From contig CAYLYE010000287.1 in NCBI GenBank assembly GCA_964387325.1, positions 1 through 6,872 of the forward strand: 6,872 bases of DNA. The letters are read 5' to 3'. Of this stretch, positions 5,736 through 6,872 are shown one piece after another. The stretch's first letter is position 1. The number at the start of each line of letters is the position of its first letter. Position numbers and translations under genes: made by a program. The notes under the pieces are model-generated. The model did no database searches. It was not told the origin of the DNA and saw nothing but the letters and a program-made list of their open reading frames with translations. The DNA is from CAZZBK01 sp964387325. Lineage in GTDB: Bacteria; Planctomycetota; Planctomycetia; Pirellulales; PNKZ01.

Positions 5736-6872
5736 GTGAACTGGGGCCCCTGGGGAATCAGCTTCGATCGGCCAGGCTACCTCGTGTGGCTCGCGGTGGC
5801 GCCGCTGCTCTGGTATCTCGGGCGTCATAGCCTGGCGGGCTTGGGACCCGTGCGCCGCTCGCTTGCCCTCGCGCTGCGAATCGCGGCCGTCGTGTTGCTC
5901 GTCTTCTCGATCGCCGAGGTGCAATGGGTCCGCACGAGCGATCGGCTCACCGTGATCTACCTGCTCGATCAATCGCTGAGCATCCCTCAGCCGCGCCGCA
6001 CTGCGATGATCGAGTATGTCAACGCGGCGATCCGCCAGCATCGGCAGCGTAACGATCGCTCGGGGGTCATCGTGTTCGGACGTGAGGCGGCCGTGGAAAT
6101 TCCTCCGCTCGACGACCCGGTGACGCTCGACCCTCGCATCGAAAGCGTATTGGACCGCGAGCATACCAATATCGCATCGGCCTTCAAGCTCGCGCTGGCC
6201 TCGTTCCCTGAAGATAGCAGTCGTCGCATCGTCATCATCAGCGACGGCAATGAAAATATCGGCGACGCGCTCGAGCAGGCCCGACGGGCCGCCGAGGGGG
6301 GCGTGGGCATCGACGTCGTACCGATCGTCTATCGTTCCACGGCCGAAGTGGCGGTCGAAAAAATCGCTCTGCCGGCCGATGTCCGCAAAGGGGCGCCGTT
6401 CGATCTGCGCATTGTGCTCAACAACCTCAGCGAGCCGTCGTCGACGGCTCAAGCCGAGACCGTGCGCGGCCGGTTGATCGTGAGCCAACGAACCGACGAT
6501 CAGCCCCGCGTTTTGAGCGATCAGAGCGTTGAGCTACCACCGGGCAAACGAGTGTTCACGCTCCGCGAGCAGATCGATCAACCGAACTTTTACAATTACG
6601 AAGCCCGGTTCGTGCCCGATGACCCAAGTCAGGACGGTTTCTTACAGAACAACCGGGCCACGGCCCATACCCATATCCGCGGTAGCGGACAGGTGCTGCT
6701 GATCGAAGACCGCGACCATCGCGGCGAACACGGCTTGCTCGTCGAACGGCTGCGCCTCGCGAATCTGGAGGTCACGGTCCGGCCGAGCGATCAGGCTCTC
6801 GGCTCGCTCGCCGAGATGCAGGCGTTCGATACCGTGCTGCTGGCCAACGTGCCACACGAACATTTCAGCGAA
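5736..6872 (+). CDS. Membrane-anchored VWA-domain protein (3' end beyond window)
   Basis: The frame is open for 379 codons from GTG at 5736-5738 to the right edge. A TTG two codons earlier (5730-5732) is an alternative start; the upstream in-frame stop is at 5679-5681 and no ATG lies between. Two hydrophobic segments, about 15-30 (YLVWLAVAPLLWYL) and 44-62 (LALRIAAVVLLVFSI), resemble the BatA-type N-terminus. The VWA domain (about 70-200) has a complete metal site (MIDAS): D78, S80 and S82 in DQSLS, T144, and D170 in IISDGNEN. Residues about 205-315 look like a beta-sandwich (LPADVRKGAPFDLRIVLNN). From about 317 a Rossmann-like strand begins (GQVLLIEDRDHRG), possibly a class I glutamine-amidotransferase-like fold as found in some planctomycete VWA proteins; the cut prevents proof. 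VWA domains of this type usually mediate metal-dependent protein binding, often with MoxR ATPases, none of which is in view. The 154-base gap before it contains a -10-like CATAAT at 5674-5679 without a good -35. Confidence 0.85.
   Translation, partial: MNWGPWGISFDRPGYLVWLAVAPLLWYLGRHSLAGLGPVRRSLALALRIAAVVLLVFSIAEVQWVRTSDRLTVIYLLDQSLSIPQPRRTAMIEYVNAAIRQHRQRNDRSGVIVFGREAAVEIPPLDDPVTLDPRIESVLDREHTNIASAFKLALASFPEDSSRRIVIISDGNENIGDALEQARRAAEGGVGIDVVPIVYRSTAEVAVEKIALPADVRKGAPFDLRIVLNNLSEPSSTAQAETVRGRLIVSQRTDDQPRVLSDQSVELPPGKRVFTLREQIDQPNFYNYEARFVPDDPSQDGFLQNNRATAHTHIRGSGQVLLIEDRDHRGEHGLLVERLRLANLEVTVRPSDQALGSLAEMQAFDTVLLANVPHEHFSE

Noticed and set aside
5721..6488. Minus-strand open frame of 255 codons opposite the VWA gene
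   Set aside because: Its product is rich in Arg, His and Asp with no recognisable domain, as expected for the antisense of a GC-rich gene. The plus-strand frame has membrane spans and a full MIDAS motif set.

Overview
The window is GC-rich and densely coding, with four genes on the minus strand (left) and two on the plus strand (right). The style suggests a planctomycete, probably a Pirellula-type lineage. The pointers are GTG starts without a clear Shine-Dalgarno, a multi-PAS Cache sensor, and a large membrane-anchored VWA protein of a kind common in that phylum. This is an inference from gene style; no rRNA or other phylogenetic marker is present.

Minus strand, in transcription order from about 4585 down to 1: hisE (phosphoribosyl-ATP pyrophosphohydrolase), hisG (ATP phosphoribosyltransferase, long form), a CinA-family protein whose C-terminal deamidase domain looks degenerate, and a large sensor protein (TM, Cache-like sensor, TM, HAMP, PAS, PAS) that runs off the left edge before its output domain. 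The gaps are 49, 109 and 70 bases, so hisE-hisG-cinA could be one transcript. A perfect TATAAT before the sensor gene suggests it has its own promoter. HisG and HisE catalyse steps 1 and 2 of histidine synthesis. CinA concerns pyridine-nucleotide salvage or repair and has no obvious link to histidine.

Plus strand: miaA (tRNA dimethylallyltransferase) diverges from hisE across a 135-base gap. A strong hairpin lies over the miaA stop codon. After 154 bases comes a membrane-anchored VWA-domain protein with an intact MIDAS metal site, cut by the right edge as a further domain begins.

No tRNA, rRNA, CRISPR array, transposase or attachment site is visible, and most of the content is ordinary housekeeping. 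The points most worth a second look are the altered PncC-type active site of the CinA protein, the overlapping hairpins plus T-run in the hisE leader, the stem-loop with the miaA stop codon in its loop, and the unseen output domains of the two edge-truncated genes.
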